In this document: in pieces, positions 1 through 9,704 of the stretch
Layout of the letters: every line of letters starts with the position of its first letter
How positions within the stretch are numbered: position 1 is the first letter of the stretch
Assembly: GCF_026241335.1 (NCBI RefSeq)
Contig: NZ_JAPHAV010000008.1
Span: forward strand, 1-64,000
From: Ochrobactrum chromiisoli
GTDB taxonomy: Bacteria > Pseudomonadota > Alphaproteobacteria > Rhizobiales > Rhizobiaceae
Direction of reading: 5' to 3'
Length of the DNA stretch: 64,000 nucleotides
Translations under genes and position numbers: made by a program
The notes under the pieces: model-generated
What the model was told of the DNA's origin: nothing
Database searches by the model: none
Seen by the model: the letters and a program-made list of their open reading frames with translations, nothing else

Positions 1-2682
1 AAGAATAGCCAGATGGATGTCGGGGTCTATCGTATTTTCCAGTCAGACAATCCACTGACCGATAACGGTATGCAGATGGCTGCGGGAAGCGATCAGGACT
101 ATAGCCTGCAAGTGCTGCAACCTCAGGGGCAGGTCAATCTGGTTAACAGTGGCGGTCGGACCATGTCCTACTGGGATGGAAGCCAGATGATAGGCGATGG
201 CACCGTCCATGGCGGCGATGGAACATGGAACGCAGCGAACTCGAACTGGACCGACCAGAACGGCAACGGCAATACTCCCTGGGCGGATGACGTTTTTGCC
301 GTGTTTCAGGGCACCGGTGGTAAGGTCATGATTGAGAATGGCTTTACGCCGCGTGTCAACGGCATGCAGTTCTTCGTTGATGGTTACAGCGTTGAGGGAG
401 GCACAATCACGCTGGGTGGAACGGATGTTCGGATCAACGTTGGTGACGGCGTGATGGAGCATGCCAACTATGTGGCAACCATATCTTCCATTCTCGACGG
501 GCAGAATGGCTTTACCAAATCTGGCTATGGAACACTGAATCTGACAGGCCAGAACAGCTATAGCGGCACCACCACGGTGCAAGAGGGCACGCTGGAGCTG
601 AGCGGAAACGGCAGCATTGCAAACAGCGCAGAGATCGTTCTTGCAAGCACAGAGTTTGACCGTGGCAAGCTGCTGATCAACAAGGATCAGGATTTTTCAT
701 TTGCAAACAAGGTGAGCGGCGTTGGTGCCGTTACCAAAGATGGCATCGGCACGACGACCTTCTCTGGCAATAACACGTTCAGTGGCGGATTGACGGTTGC
801 AGCAGGCGCTGCCAAAGCTGGCATTGCGGAGAATGCTTTTGGTTCGGGCAATGTGACCATCAAGGGCGGTGGGGTGCTTGATCTTGCCGACTTTAATGAA
901 ACCGTTGGCAGTCTTGTGGGTGAGAAAGCCGGTGACGGCACTATCACGCTTGGTTCGGGCACATTAACGCTCAATCAGAACCTGCATGGCGATTTCTCCG
1001 GTAAGATTTCCGGCACGGGTGGCATCACCAAGAATGGCAATGGTGATCTGGTGCTTTATGGTGCCAATGACTATTCGGGCAACACTGCTGTCAATGAGGG
1101 CGCGCTGGTTCAGGGGGCAGCCGGTGGCTTCTCAGCTGCTTCGCGCTATAGCGTGGCCAGTGGGGCATCGCTCAAACTTGGCGGTTTCTCCAGCACCATG
1201 GCCGGCTTATCCAATGGGGGCGATGTTTTCTTCGGCGGCAATGGCGGCACGGTGCTTAATGTGTCCGGCGATTATAACGGACAAGGCGGTACGCTGCATA
1301 TGTGGGGTGTGCTTGGTGATGACAGTTCATTGATTGACCGGATGAATGTCAGTGGCAACACAGCCGGCACTTCCAAAGTCGACATCACCAACCGTCACGG
1401 TTTTGGCGCTAAAACCAATAACGGCATCGAGATCATCTCCGTGGGGGGGAACTCTGATGGTCTGTTCACGCTCAATGGTGATTATGTCACCAAAGACGGC
1501 AAGCAGGCTATTATGACTGACTCGGCCTATGCCTATACGCTGCAAAAAGGCGGTACCAATACGCCAAATGACGGCAACTGGTATCTGGTCAGCAAGAATC
1601 CGAACGATCCGGTCAATCCGGTCGATCCGGATTGCGAGAAGACCAATACCTGTCCTCCAGGTCCTAACCCTGGTCCTAATCCGGGCCGTTACAGCCCCGC
1701 GGCTCCGATCTATGAATCCTATGGCTCGACGCTGCAGGCTCTGAACAAGCTGCCGACACTGCAACAGCGTGTGGGTGAGCGTTATCTGGGAGGCTCTGAT
1801 CAGGCCAGTTCGGGTGCCAATGTGGGTGAAACCGACAGCAAGGCGATCTGGGGTCGCATTGAAGGCGCGCATACCCGTCATGAAAGTGCCTCCACGGCAG
1901 GTGATCTGCATCAGGATATCAACACTTTCATCATGCAGGCCGGTGTGGATGGTCAGTTCTATGAGGATGAGAATGGCACACTGTTTGCTGGCATTACCGG
2001 GCAATACGGCAATGCACGCTCGGATATCGACAACCGGACCGGTGACGGTTCGGGCAGCATCAGCACGCAAGGATGGGGGCTTGGTGCCACGGCCACATGG
2101 TATGGTACGTCCGGCTTCTATCTTGATGCACAGGCACAGGCCAACTGGTATGACAGCGATCTTCATGTCGATGCAGTCAACAAGACTCTCAGCAACGGCA
2201 ATAAGGGCTTCGGTTACGCTCTGAGCCTCGAAGCGGGTCAGCGTTTTGCCATCAACCAGAACTGGTCGCTGACACCGCAGGCACAGCTCATGTGGTCATC
2301 GGTGGATTTTGACACCTTTACCGATAGCTATGGCGCGCGCATCTCCAATAGAGACGGGGATAGCCTGACAGCCCGGCTTGGTCTTGCTGCCAACTATGCC
2401 AATAGCTGGAAGGGCCATGATGGGCGGATGGTCAATACATCACTCTATGGCATTGCCAATCTTTATCAGGAGCTCATGGGTGACGCGCGCATGAATTATG
2501 CGGGAACCCATATGGCCACTGACAGCGATGATACATGGGGTGGGATTGGCGCAGGTGGCACCTATGCCTGGGCCGACAATAAATACATGCTCTATGGCGA
2601 AGGTTCCATCAACACGTCACTCAACCATTTCTCCGACAGCTACGCCCTCAAAGGCAATGTCGGCTTCAAGGTGAAGTGGTAG
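1..2682 (+). CDS. Autotransporter (type Va secretion), 3' part only
   Basis: The reading frame is open to the left edge (codons K-N-S-Q precede the first ATG at 13), so the true start lies outside the window. The visible part is a Gly/Asn/Thr-rich beta-helical passenger with at least three passenger-associated repeats of the type T-K-x-G-x-G-x-L-x-L-x-G-x-N-x-Y-S-G (around residues 165-200, 240-270 and 335-365 counted from 13). A Pro/Asn/Gly linker follows (about 535-565), carrying a CEKTNTC cysteine pair. The last ~270 residues are an autotransporter beta-barrel ending in the aromatic signature GFKVKW. This architecture threads a passenger through its own outer-membrane barrel; adhesin or aggregation roles are usual in the family, but the ligand cannot be told here. 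Family assignment is firm, function is not. Confidence 0.93.
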   Translation, partial: KNSQMDVGVYRIFQSDNPLTDNGMQMAAGSDQDYSLQVLQPQGQVNLVNSGGRTMSYWDGSQMIGDGTVHGGDGTWNAANSNWTDQNGNGNTPWADDVFAVFQGTGGKVMIENGFTPRVNGMQFFVDGYSVEGGTITLGGTDVRINVGDGVMEHANYVATISSILDGQNGFTKSGYGTLNLTGQNSYSGTTTVQEGTLELSGNGSIANSAEIVLASTEFDRGKLLINKDQDFSFANKVSGVGAVTKDGIGTTTFSGNNTFSGGLTVAAGAAKAGIAENAFGSGNVTIKGGGVLDLADFNETVGSLVGEKAGDGTITLGSGTLTLNQNLHGDFSGKISGTGGITKNGNGDLVLYGANDYSGNTAVNEGALVQGAAGGFSAASRYSVASGASLKLGGFSSTMAGLSNGGDVFFGGNGGTVLNVSGDYNGQGGTLHMWGVLGDDSSLIDRMNVSGNTAGTSKVDITNRHGFGAKTNNGIEIISVGGNSDGLFTLNGDYVTKDGKQAIMTDSAYAYTLQKGGTNTPNDGNWYLVSKNPNDPVNPVDPDCEKTNTCPPGPNPGPNPGRYSPAAPIYESYGSTLQALNKLPTLQQRVGERYLGGSDQASSGANVGETDSKAIWGRIEGAHTRHESASTAGDLHQDINTFIMQAGVDGQFYEDENGTLFAGITGQYGNARSDIDNRTGDGSGSISTQGWGLGATATWYGTSGFYLDAQAQANWYDSDLHVDAVNKTLSNGNKGFGYALSLEAGQRFAINQNWSLTPQAQLMWSSVDFDTFTDSYGARISNRDGDSLTARLGLAANYANSWKGHDGRMVNTSLYGIANLYQELMGDARMNYAGTHMATDSDDTWGGIGAGGTYAWADNKYMLYGEGSINTSLNHFSDSYALKGNVGFKVKW

Positions 2683-2706
2683 AAAACCCATAGTCGCAAT
2701 CAAATT

Positions 2707-2741
2707 ATCGCTCCCGGTGCCAAGCCGGGAGCGATTTGTTT
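2707..2741 (+). terminator. Rho-independent terminator after the autotransporter
   Basis: A perfect 11-bp stem (2707-2717 with 2725-2735) closes a 7-nt loop and runs into a T-rich tail (TTTGTTTT), 24 bp after the stop codon. Confidence 0.85.
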
Positions 2742-2962
2742 TATGCAAAATGCCACGTCTGCGTAATCGGCATTCCGACCCCACATTCTGTTTGATTTTG
2801 TGCTCGGTCACTGAAAGTTAGCGAACAGACAGAACGCGGTTTCTCACAGGCGATCAGAGTCAGCCTGAAAGAATGCCCCGTTACCAACGGAGCCAGGCAG
2901 TAAAACTTATCACGAAAATTTTCGCAAATATTCAAGACATTGATGCCATCACCAGCGACTTA

Positions 2963-3688
2963 TCACACGGCCAGAAAACCACCATCGACTGGTAAAGTAG
3001 CCCCTGTGACCATTGCGCTGTCGTTGCTTAAAAGAATCGCAATGGCCTGCGCAACATCTTCGGATTGCGCAAAACGATTGACCGGATGGCGCACCATCAT
3101 CGGTGTGCTTTTTGCAGGGTCGCTCCAGGCTTCAACCGCTAGTTCGGTCAATGTGATTGTGGGGGCCACCGCATTGACACGGATACCATGCGGTCCCAAC
3201 TCCTTAGCGAGAACTCGCGTTGCACCTTCAAGGCCTGCCTTGGATGCGGCATAGCACAAGTGATCCTGAAAACCGCGATGGCCGGCAATAGATGTAATAT
3301 TGACGATGGCGCCACCGCCGCCTGCTGCCACGCGCATACGGGCAAACTCCTGACACGCAATCAGCGCTGCGCGCAAATTGATGCCCATAACAGCCTCATA
3401 ACCGGCATCGGTCATATCAAACACGCTTTCAAGCACATTGATGCCTGCGCTGTTAATGAGATAATCACATGCTCCCGCCTCGCGGATCGCGTCACGCGCA
3501 GCCCGCGCATCAGACAGATCAACCCGTATCGAACGCCCTCCGATTTCACCAACCAAACTGTCGAGATCAGACTGGGTACGGCTCAGTGCGACCACTTCCG
3601 CGCCACGGCTGGCCATCAACTGCGCACATGCACGACCAATACCTTTGCCTGCTCCTGTCACAATGACGGATTTTCCAGAAAACTGCAT
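2963..3688 (-). CDS. SDR oxidoreductase, L-xylulose reductase (DCXR)-like
   Basis: A 241-residue classical short-chain dehydrogenase with the cofactor motif TGAGKGIG near the N terminus and the catalytic Tyr/Lys pair in YAASK. Several stretches recall animal dicarbonyl/L-xylulose reductase: SRTQxDLDSLV after the second beta strand (a pattern seen in NADPH-preferring members), ELGPHGIRVNAVAPT, WSDPAK, and a TGATLPVDGGF tail. Such enzymes interconvert L-xylulose and xylitol. It is the last gene of the minus-strand pentitol operon, 49 bp after the kinase gene, and the start at 3688 has GAGGT upstream. In this context it probably handles a second pentitol/pentulose couple beside ribitol/ribulose. 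Exact substrate and cofactor are inferred. Confidence 0.8.
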   Translation of the reverse strand: MQFSGKSVIVTGAGKGIGRACAQLMASRGAEVVALSRTQSDLDSLVGEIGGRSIRVDLSDARAARDAIREAGACDYLINSAGINVLESVFDMTDAGYEAVMGINLRAALIACQEFARMRVAAGGGGAIVNITSIAGHRGFQDHLCYAASKAGLEGATRVLAKELGPHGIRVNAVAPTITLTELAVEAWSDPAKSTPMMVRHPVNRFAQSEDVAQAIAILLSNDSAMVTGATLPVDGGFLAV

Positions 3689-3737
3689 AGAAATAACCTC
3701 TTCGGCGTGATTTTACCGCCTGATGTTGAATAATGGA

Positions 3738-5366
3738 TTATGCAGACAGCGCTTGTGCCATGCTCTGGCGTATGTCGCGCGCGCTGCTCTGCAATGCCAG
3801 AAAAGCCCTATAACGTGCATCGTGCACGGCACTGATGCGCACTTGCGGGAGGCACTGCGTGCCAACGCGCGACATGGTCGACATAGCCGTTTCCATATCT
3901 GCAAACAGCCCTGCGGCCATTGCGCCCAAAATTGCCGAACCAAGCAGGACCGGCTCTTCACAATCGATCACCTCGACAGGCAGACCTGACGCATCAGCCA
4001 GAAGCTGACGAATGAGCGGATGGGTACCTGCGCCACCGCTGACACTGATGGCTTCGACGATTGCACCATTTTTGCTTTGCGTATCAATGATCTGACGCAG
4101 GCCATAGCCAAGGCCGCAAAGACCCGCAATATAAAGTGCGACAAGGGAATCCACGCCTGTCTCCATGCCCTGCCCGACAATAACAGCGCGCGCATGCGGG
4201 TCGGCAAAGGGCGCACGATTGCCCAGAAATTCCGGCACCACATGCAATGTATCAGCGAGCCTGACGGCCTCGCTGGGCGAATTTGCCAGCATCAATGCTC
4301 TGTCGCCAAGCCATTGCGGCAAGGATTTGCCTTCGGCTTTTGCGAGCATGCCTGCTTCAAGTGCTGCCGGATGACATTGCACAAGATGATCAATCGCTGC
4401 CCCCGCAGCCGATTGTCCACCTTCATTCAGCCATTTGCCTGGCAACATCGCCGAATAATAAGGCCCCCATACGCCGGGAACGAATGCCGGTTCAACTGTC
4501 GTTGTCATGGTGCACGAAGACGTGCCGAACACATAAGCGAGACATTTCACAGGATGAGCAACGCCATCCCGTGCTCCCACTGTTCCCACACCACCGGCAT
4601 GGGCATCGATCAACCCTGCCCCAACAGCAATGCCAGCGACAAGTCCCATCGCGGAGGCGGCCTCTGGGCTCAATCCGTGACCAAGTGGGGTGCCGGGCGC
4701 AACGATCGTCTGTCCTATACGGCTAAAACCATCGTCTGCCAGATCACCCAGTCCGATAGCACGGAAATATTCCGCATCCCAGCGCCCTTCATGCGCGAGA
4801 TAAGTCCATTTACATGTGACGGTGCAGGATGAACGCTCAAGTGCACCGCTTGCCTTGAATGTCAGAAAATCCGTGAGATCGAAAAAATGCCGTGCCTTCG
4901 CATAGGTGTCGGGATTGTTTTCCCGCAGCCACAGCAATTTAGGTGTCTGCATTTCAGGCGAGATACGTCCGCCGACATATTTGAGCACATCATGGCCGCC
5001 TGCATTAATCCGCTCAGCCTGTGCGAGCGCGCGATGATCCATCCATACGATAACATCGCGTTCGCTCTCGCTGCTCACTGGCAGCGTTTTCTCACCTTCG
5101 CCAAGAACGACAAGCGAACAGGTGGCATCAAAACCAATGCCTGCCACCTCACCCGGATCGATAGCGGCGCTTGCAACACTTTCACGCACGCTTTCACAAA
5201 CGGCACGCCATATCTGCTGACTTGATTGCTCGACGAAGCCGCGATCATCCCGATAAAGATCGAGCGGTCGTTTGGCTGTCGCCAGAAGCTTGCCTGAGCG
5301 ATCAAAAACACCCGCACGGGCGGACCCCGTGCCGACATCCACGCCAATCAGATATTTTGGGACCAT
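3738..5366 (-). CDS. rbtK: FGGY-family pentulose kinase, probable D-ribulokinase
   Basis: FGGY carbohydrate kinase of about 542 residues. The phosphate-binding segment GVDVGTGSARAGVFD opens the protein, and the C-terminal domain carries SVSGGAGTHPLIRQLLAD, the adenosine-side FGGY motif. Length and the GFDATCSLV stretch match the ribulokinase-like subgroup. The start at 5366 is chosen over an in-frame codon at 5405 because GGAGGGTA lies just upstream and the FGGY domain begins at once. It sits 25 bp downstream of a ribitol 2-dehydrogenase gene, so D-ribulose to D-ribulose 5-phosphate is the most economical role. D-xylulose, from the nearby xylitol-type dehydrogenase, is an alternative or additional substrate. 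Confidence 0.82.
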   Translation of the reverse strand: MVPKYLIGVDVGTGSARAGVFDRSGKLLATAKRPLDLYRDDRGFVEQSSQQIWRAVCESVRESVASAAIDPGEVAGIGFDATCSLVVLGEGEKTLPVSSESERDVIVWMDHRALAQAERINAGGHDVLKYVGGRISPEMQTPKLLWLRENNPDTYAKARHFFDLTDFLTFKASGALERSSCTVTCKWTYLAHEGRWDAEYFRAIGLGDLADDGFSRIGQTIVAPGTPLGHGLSPEAASAMGLVAGIAVGAGLIDAHAGGVGTVGARDGVAHPVKCLAYVFGTSSCTMTTTVEPAFVPGVWGPYYSAMLPGKWLNEGGQSAAGAAIDHLVQCHPAALEAGMLAKAEGKSLPQWLGDRALMLANSPSEAVRLADTLHVVPEFLGNRAPFADPHARAVIVGQGMETGVDSLVALYIAGLCGLGYGLRQIIDTQSKNGAIVEAISVSGGAGTHPLIRQLLADASGLPVEVIDCEEPVLLGSAILGAMAAGLFADMETAMSTMSRVGTQCLPQVRISAVHDARYRAFLALQSSARDIRQSMAQALSA

Positions 5367-5391
5367 TGGAAATACCCTCCGTGAAACGCGA

Positions 5392-6123
5392 TTATACCCG
5401 ATCAAAGTTGGTCGGCAGCACCAGCATATCGCGAATCGTGACTGTGCGCTTGCGTGTCAGCATATATTCAACCGCATCCGCCACCTCACTCGGATCGATC
5501 AGGCTGCCCGATTCCTTGGCCTTGCGCAGGTTTTCCTCAGGCCAGTCGGCCAGCAGGGCCGAAACCACTGGACCCGGCGACACCTGAGCCACACGGACGC
5601 CATGCGGGATCATCTGTCGGCGCATTGTCTGCACAAAGCAGGTCACCGCCCACTTGGACGATGCATAAACCGGCTCCCAATAGGTCGGGTAATGGCCTGC
5701 AATCGAGCAGGTCACAATGATGTCACCTGTCTTGCGTTCAATCATATGCGGCGCGACAGCATGAACATTTTTCATGACCGCATTGACATTGAGATTGAGC
5801 ATCTGATCAATGGCTTCTGCGGTTGTCTCTGTCAGATCACCACCAATATAGGTGCCTGCATTGCAATACAGAATATCGATATGATCGACCTTTTTCAGGA
5901 TTTCAGGCACCATCGCAGCGCAGCTTTCGGCATTCAACAGATCCGTCACCTGTGCGATAGCCTTCTCGCCCAACTCACCCACCAACGCATTCAGAGCTGC
6001 TTCATTGCGGTCCACCAGAACGACCGTGGCTCCTGCGGCAAGCAACGTTTTGGTCGTAGCCAAACCAATACCCGAAGCAGCCCCCGTAATGACTGCAATC
6101 TTGCCTTGAAGCGATTCCGCCAT
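5392..6123 (-). CDS. rbtD: Ribitol 2-dehydrogenase
   Basis: Classical SDR of about 243 residues: TGAASGIG cofactor motif, NAG active-site motif, Ser in TCSIAGHYP and YASSK. Beyond the generic fold it shares landmarks with Klebsiella ribitol dehydrogenase: AITGAASGIGL, NAGxYIGG, GDIIxT, a WEPVY stretch before the catalytic Tyr, SPGPVVSALLADWP, and a C terminus of the form TVTIRDMLVLPTNFD. It should oxidise ribitol to D-ribulose with NAD+. The start at 6123 is preferred to 6168 or 6183 because AGGAG sits 6-10 bases upstream. Operon partners are an ABC importer before it and a pentulose kinase after it, giving a complete ribitol route. Confidence 0.88.
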   Translation of the reverse strand: MAESLQGKIAVITGAASGIGLATTKTLLAAGATVVLVDRNEAALNALVGELGEKAIAQVTDLLNAESCAAMVPEILKKVDHIDILYCNAGTYIGGDLTETTAEAIDQMLNLNVNAVMKNVHAVAPHMIERKTGDIIVTCSIAGHYPTYWEPVYASSKWAVTCFVQTMRRQMIPHGVRVAQVSPGPVVSALLADWPEENLRKAKESGSLIDPSEVADAVEYMLTRKRTVTIRDMLVLPTNFDRV

Positions 6124-6173
6124 TTTATTCTCCTGTGTATGCACCGGACTGTTTCCGGCAAATTTCATAATGA

Positions 6174-7151
6174 TTAGCGCCACTCGCGCCCGATATAGAT
6201 CGCAAGCAGGATGATGCCGCCTTTGATCACATCCTGAAGATACGGATTGATGCCCATCAGGTTGAGGCCATTGTTCAAGATACCCAACAGGATCGCGCCA
6301 ATCAGTGTGCCAAGCACCAGACCACGACCGCCGGCAATCGCAGTGCCGCCTAAAACAACTGCCGCAATGGCATCGAGCTCGAAACCCATGCCCGCATTCG
6401 GTTGACCACTCATCAGACGCCCGGTCAGAATAACTGCGGCGAGAGCCGATGTGAGACCAGAGATCGCGTAGACGGCAAGTTTGACGCGCAATGTTTTCAC
6501 GCCCGAAAGCCGCGCTGCGGTCTCATTGCCGCCCAGCGCATAGACATGGCGACCAAAAGCAGTGCGTTCGAGCAGCACCCATGCAATCGCGTAGATGATA
6601 AACATAATGATAACCGGCACAGGGATCATGCCGATGCGCCCCACACCAAACCATGACACCCAGCTCGGCAGGCCGCTGATCGGATAACCGCCGGAATAAA
6701 TAAGACCAAGACCACGCGCCATGCCCATAGTGGCAAGCGTCACGATAATTGCCGGCATTCGCCCCCATGCAACAAGGACACCATTGATGGTGCCAATCGC
6801 AAGCCCGATGAGCAGGCCAAGACCAAGGGCAGCACTTGCCGGAATCCCGGCATGCACCATGAGGCCCGATGCAAGCGTTCCAACCAGCGCCATGACCGCG
6901 CCAACGGACAAATCGATACCGCCAGTGAGGATGACAAAAGTCATACCGACCGCCAATACAGCGACGATAGAGACCTGCCGTAACACATTGAGGATGTTCG
7001 GCACGCTGAAGAAATTGTCGCTGGCAAGTCCCATCAGGACGGAGACGACGATCAGGCCCGCCAAGGGCAATATGAGCGGCGAATGCAGCCAATGGCGCAG
7101 TGAAAAGCCGCTCTTCTTTTCAGCTGTGGCAATATTTGCATTATTGGACAT
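6174..7151 (-). CDS. ABC sugar/polyol permease (RbsC type)
   Basis: 325-residue inner-membrane permease of the branched-chain/ribose family. It has multiple hydrophobic segments and the conserved core [22 protein letters not shown], the usual EAA-like cytoplasmic coupling region ([18 protein letters not shown]), and the late motif [18 protein letters not shown]. Its start overlaps the end of the ATPase gene by 11 bp, so the two are translationally coupled. With the ATPase and binding protein upstream it forms a CUT2-type importer, most likely for ribitol or a related pentitol. The ligand is inferred from the neighbouring ribitol dehydrogenase and kinase. Confidence 0.92.
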   Translation of the reverse strand: MSNNANIATAEKKSGFSLRHWLHSPLILPLAGLIVVSVLMGLASDNFFSVPNILNVLRQVSIVAVLAVGMTFVILTGGIDLSVGAVMALVGTLASGLMVHAGIPASAALGLGLLIGLAIGTINGVLVAWGRMPAIIVTLATMGMARGLGLIYSGGYPISGLPSWVSWFGVGRIGMIPVPVIIMFIIYAIAWVLLERTAFGRHVYALGGNETAARLSGVKTLRVKLAVYAISGLTSALAAVILTGRLMSGQPNAGMGFELDAIAAVVLGGTAIAGGRGLVLGTLIGAILLGILNNGLNLMGINPYLQDVIKGGIILLAIYIGREWR

Positions 7152-8643
7152 AGTGCGGCTTCCCCGTTGTGGCTTGGGTCATAATTTCCTCAGACGTGAT
7201 TTTTTCACCTTCGAGCGTTGCGACGATACCGCCGGAACGGAACACGCAGACCCTGTCTGACATGCCGATGATCTCCGGCAGTTCGGAAGAAATCATGATG
7301 ATCGAATATCCGGCATTGGTGAAAGCGCGCATGAGGGCATAGATTTCTGCCTTCGCACCGACATCAATACCGCGTGTGGGTTCGTCAAAAATCAGCACGC
7401 GCATGTCATGATTGAGCCAGCGCGCGATGACCACTTTCTGCTGATTGCCCCCCGAAAGCGTATCAATGCGCGCATAAGGTCCCTGCGCCTTCACCCGCAC
7501 CTGCTGCATGGCAACTTGTGTGGCTTTGAGCTCTTTTTTAAGGTCGACAAACCAGTGCAGGCGGCGATATTTGCCGTAATTGTTGAGGGAAATATTTTGC
7601 AGGATCGAGAAGCTGGTGATCAGCCCTTGCTCTTTACGGCTTTCCGGCAAAAGCCCGATACCGTTTTCAAGCGCCTGATCAGGGCCGGAAAGCCGCGTCG
7701 CCACGCCATCCAATTTCATCTTGCATTGAACAGACGCATGTGCGCCGAGCATGGCCAGAACGCTTTCCGTCCGGCCTGAGCCGACCAGCCCGGCAAAACC
7801 CAAAACCTCGCCCTTGCGCAGGCTAAAGCGCGAAACGGGTCCGCCTTTACGCAATTGTAATTCTTCCACATCAATGATTACCGGCGCTCTCACATCAATG
7901 TCGGCTTTGGGTGGAAAACCGGCTTCCAGACGACGCCCGACCATCATCTCGACCAGGCGGTCATTATCGACATCACAGACATCACAGGACTTGATATAAT
8001 TCCCGTCGCGCAGAACCGTAATCCGGTCGCAGATCTCAAAAATCTCTTCAAGATGATGGGAGATAAAAATAATTGCCACGCCCTGACGGCGCAACTCGCG
8101 CATCACTTTGAAAAGGTGCTCAACTTCGGATGGAGTCAATGTGGCCGTCGGTTCATCGAGAATAAGAATGCGCGCATCAAGTGCCAGTGTTTTGGCGATT
8201 TCGACAAATTGCTGTTCTGCCACAGAAAGCCGGTTGATCGGCACGTCGAGCTGCACATCCACGCCAAGCTTTGCCATAATTTCGCGCGCACGGCTGCGCA
8301 TGGCCGCCCGGTCGAGAAGCCCGAGGCGATTGCGCATTTCACGCGCCAGAAACATGTTTTCGACTGCATTGAGATACGGAATCAGGCTGAATTCCTGAAA
8401 CACAATACCGATGCCAGCTCGAATGGCATCGTCGTAGTCGGCGAAATGGCGCTCTTTACCGTCAACCCGGATTTCACCCTCGGAAGGGCGCAGGATACCG
8501 GAGAGTATCTTCATCAGTGTAGATTTGCCCGCACCGTTCTCCCCGAGAAGGGCGTGAACTTCACCAGCACGCACATTTAGATCCACACCGTGGAGAACCT
8601 CGATCCGGCCAAAGCTTTTTTTGATGCCTTTCAGCTCAAGCAC
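7141..8643 (-). CDS. ABC sugar/polyol ATPase (RbsA type, two nucleotide-binding domains)
   Basis: 500 residues with duplicated ABC domains as in RbsA/XylG. The first half has Walker [10 protein letters not shown], signature LSVAEQQ and Walker [12 protein letters not shown]. In the second half Walker A is the family-typical degenerate GLVGSGRTE, followed by LSGGNQQK and [15 protein letters not shown]. Translation begins at a GTG (8643) with AGGA upstream. It energises the CUT2 importer encoded with it. A hairpin lies in the 139-bp gap between this gene and the binding-protein gene. Confidence 0.93.
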   Translation of the reverse strand: MLELKGIKKSFGRIEVLHGVDLNVRAGEVHALLGENGAGKSTLMKILSGILRPSEGEIRVDGKERHFADYDDAIRAGIGIVFQEFSLIPYLNAVENMFLAREMRNRLGLLDRAAMRSRAREIMAKLGVDVQLDVPINRLSVAEQQFVEIAKTLALDARILILDEPTATLTPSEVEHLFKVMRELRRQGVAIIFISHHLEEIFEICDRITVLRDGNYIKSCDVCDVDNDRLVEMMVGRRLEAGFPPKADIDVRAPVIIDVEELQLRKGGPVSRFSLRKGEVLGFAGLVGSGRTESVLAMLGAHASVQCKMKLDGVATRLSGPDQALENGIGLLPESRKEQGLITSFSILQNISLNNYGKYRRLHWFVDLKKELKATQVAMQQVRVKAQGPYARIDTLSGGNQQKVVIARWLNHDMRVLIFDEPTRGIDVGAKAEIYALMRAFTNAGYSIIMISSELPEIIGMSDRVCVFRSGGIVATLEGEKITSEEIMTQATTGKPHYVQ

Positions 8644-8680
8644 GATTTGTTCCTAACCAATAAGTGGCTCCCGTCCCACG

Positions 8681-8698
8681 TGCGCCCTTTCGGGCGCA
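8681..8698 (-). promoter_or_regulatory. Intercistronic hairpin after the binding-protein gene
   Basis: Perfect 7-bp GC-rich stem (8681-8687 with 8692-8698) and a TTTC loop, in the gap between the binding-protein and ATPase genes. No long T-tract follows, so it is more likely a transcript-stabilising or partially attenuating hairpin than a full terminator. Confidence 0.6.
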
Positions 8699-8782
8699 GC
8701 GGCTTTTCGCATTCTCCTCAGCAAAAGCGTTTCACACTTGTGCTGCCAATGCATTGAACCGGAACGGGAGCAGGGAGGATGA

Positions 8783-9688
8783 TTACCAGCTGAAACCTTC
8801 AGCGTTCTTGGCATCGATCACCATGACGTCGATCGGAACTTCCTTAGGAACAACGCGTGCACCCCATTTCTGCGCCAGCGCCATCGCAAGACCAACGCGC
8901 ACCTGATCACGCGGGAACTGTGCCGTTGTTTCGATGAAAGGCGTGCCGTCCTTGATGGCTTGAACAGCTTCTGGCGCGCCATCGACAGAAGTCAGCTTAA
9001 TATCACGGCCTGAGCCCTGAATTGCAGCCAGAGCGCCCATAGCGCCACCATCATTGACCGAAAAAATGCCCTTGAGATTAGGGTGGGACTGGATCATGTT
9101 TTCAACAACACCAAGCGCCACTGACCGATCCTGACGACCATTCTGTGTGTCGACCAGTTTGATGCCCTCGAACTCTTCAAGCGCTGCCTTGCAGCCTTCA
9201 ACGCGCTGAAGGATAGGAACAACCGGAATGCCATCCAGAATGGCAACCTCGCCCTTGCCGTCAAGGCTTTCGCCAAGATACTTGCACGACTGGTAACCCG
9301 CATCGCGGTTTTTGGAGCCAACGAAAGTATCAACCGGACCATTGGCGTTGGCATCGACCGCAACGACAATCACGCCTTTTTCCTTGGCAGCAACGACGGC
9401 TGCTTCAACACCAGCGCTGTCGGTAGGATTGAGCAGCAGGATGTCGATGTTCTGCTGGAGCATATCTTCCACGTCGGAAATCTGCTTGGCGACATTATGG
9501 CCAGCGTCGCTGACAACAACGTCAGCGCCAATGCTTTCGGCTGCACCGCGGAGCGCTTCCTGCATCGAAACGAAATAGGGATTGTTCAGTTCCTGAAATG
9601 TCATCCCGATCTTGAGCTTTTCCTGCGCAATAGCAGGGGACGCCAGAAGAGCAAGAACAGTGCTCACAGTTAAAATGGCTTTTTTCAT
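8783..9688 (-). CDS. Periplasmic pentitol/sugar-binding protein (RbsB family)
   Basis: 301 residues. An N-terminal signal peptide (MKK followed by a hydrophobic run, cleavage likely after SPAIA) leads into a periplasmic-binding-protein type I fold: KIGMTFQELNNPYFVSM, NPTDSAGVEAAV, VDANANGPVDTFVGSKN and VNDGGAMGALAAIQ. These are RbsB-like positions that contact ribose or polyols. A strong GGGAGGT ribosome site precedes the start. It is the first structural gene after the regulator, 16 bp downstream of it. It would deliver ligand to the permease/ATPase pair; ribitol is the best guess from context. Confidence 0.9.
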   Translation of the reverse strand: MKKAILTVSTVLALLASPAIAQEKLKIGMTFQELNNPYFVSMQEALRGAAESIGADVVVSDAGHNVAKQISDVEDMLQQNIDILLLNPTDSAGVEAAVVAAKEKGVIVVAVDANANGPVDTFVGSKNRDAGYQSCKYLGESLDGKGEVAILDGIPVVPILQRVEGCKAALEEFEGIKLVDTQNGRQDRSVALGVVENMIQSHPNLKGIFSVNDGGAMGALAAIQGSGRDIKLTSVDGAPEAVQAIKDGTPFIETTAQFPRDQVRVGLAMALAQKWGARVVPKEVPIDVMVIDAKNAEGFSW

Positions 9689-9704
9689 TGAGATTTACCT
9701 CCCG

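Noticed and set aside
43-582. 179-codon open frame antisense to the autotransporter
   Set aside because: Shadow of a repetitive Gly/Asn-rich gene; no ribosome site, no family resemblance.
4020-4832. Long plus-strand frame opposite the pentulose kinase
   Set aside because: Fully contained in a recognised kinase gene; Cys/His-rich, atypical composition.
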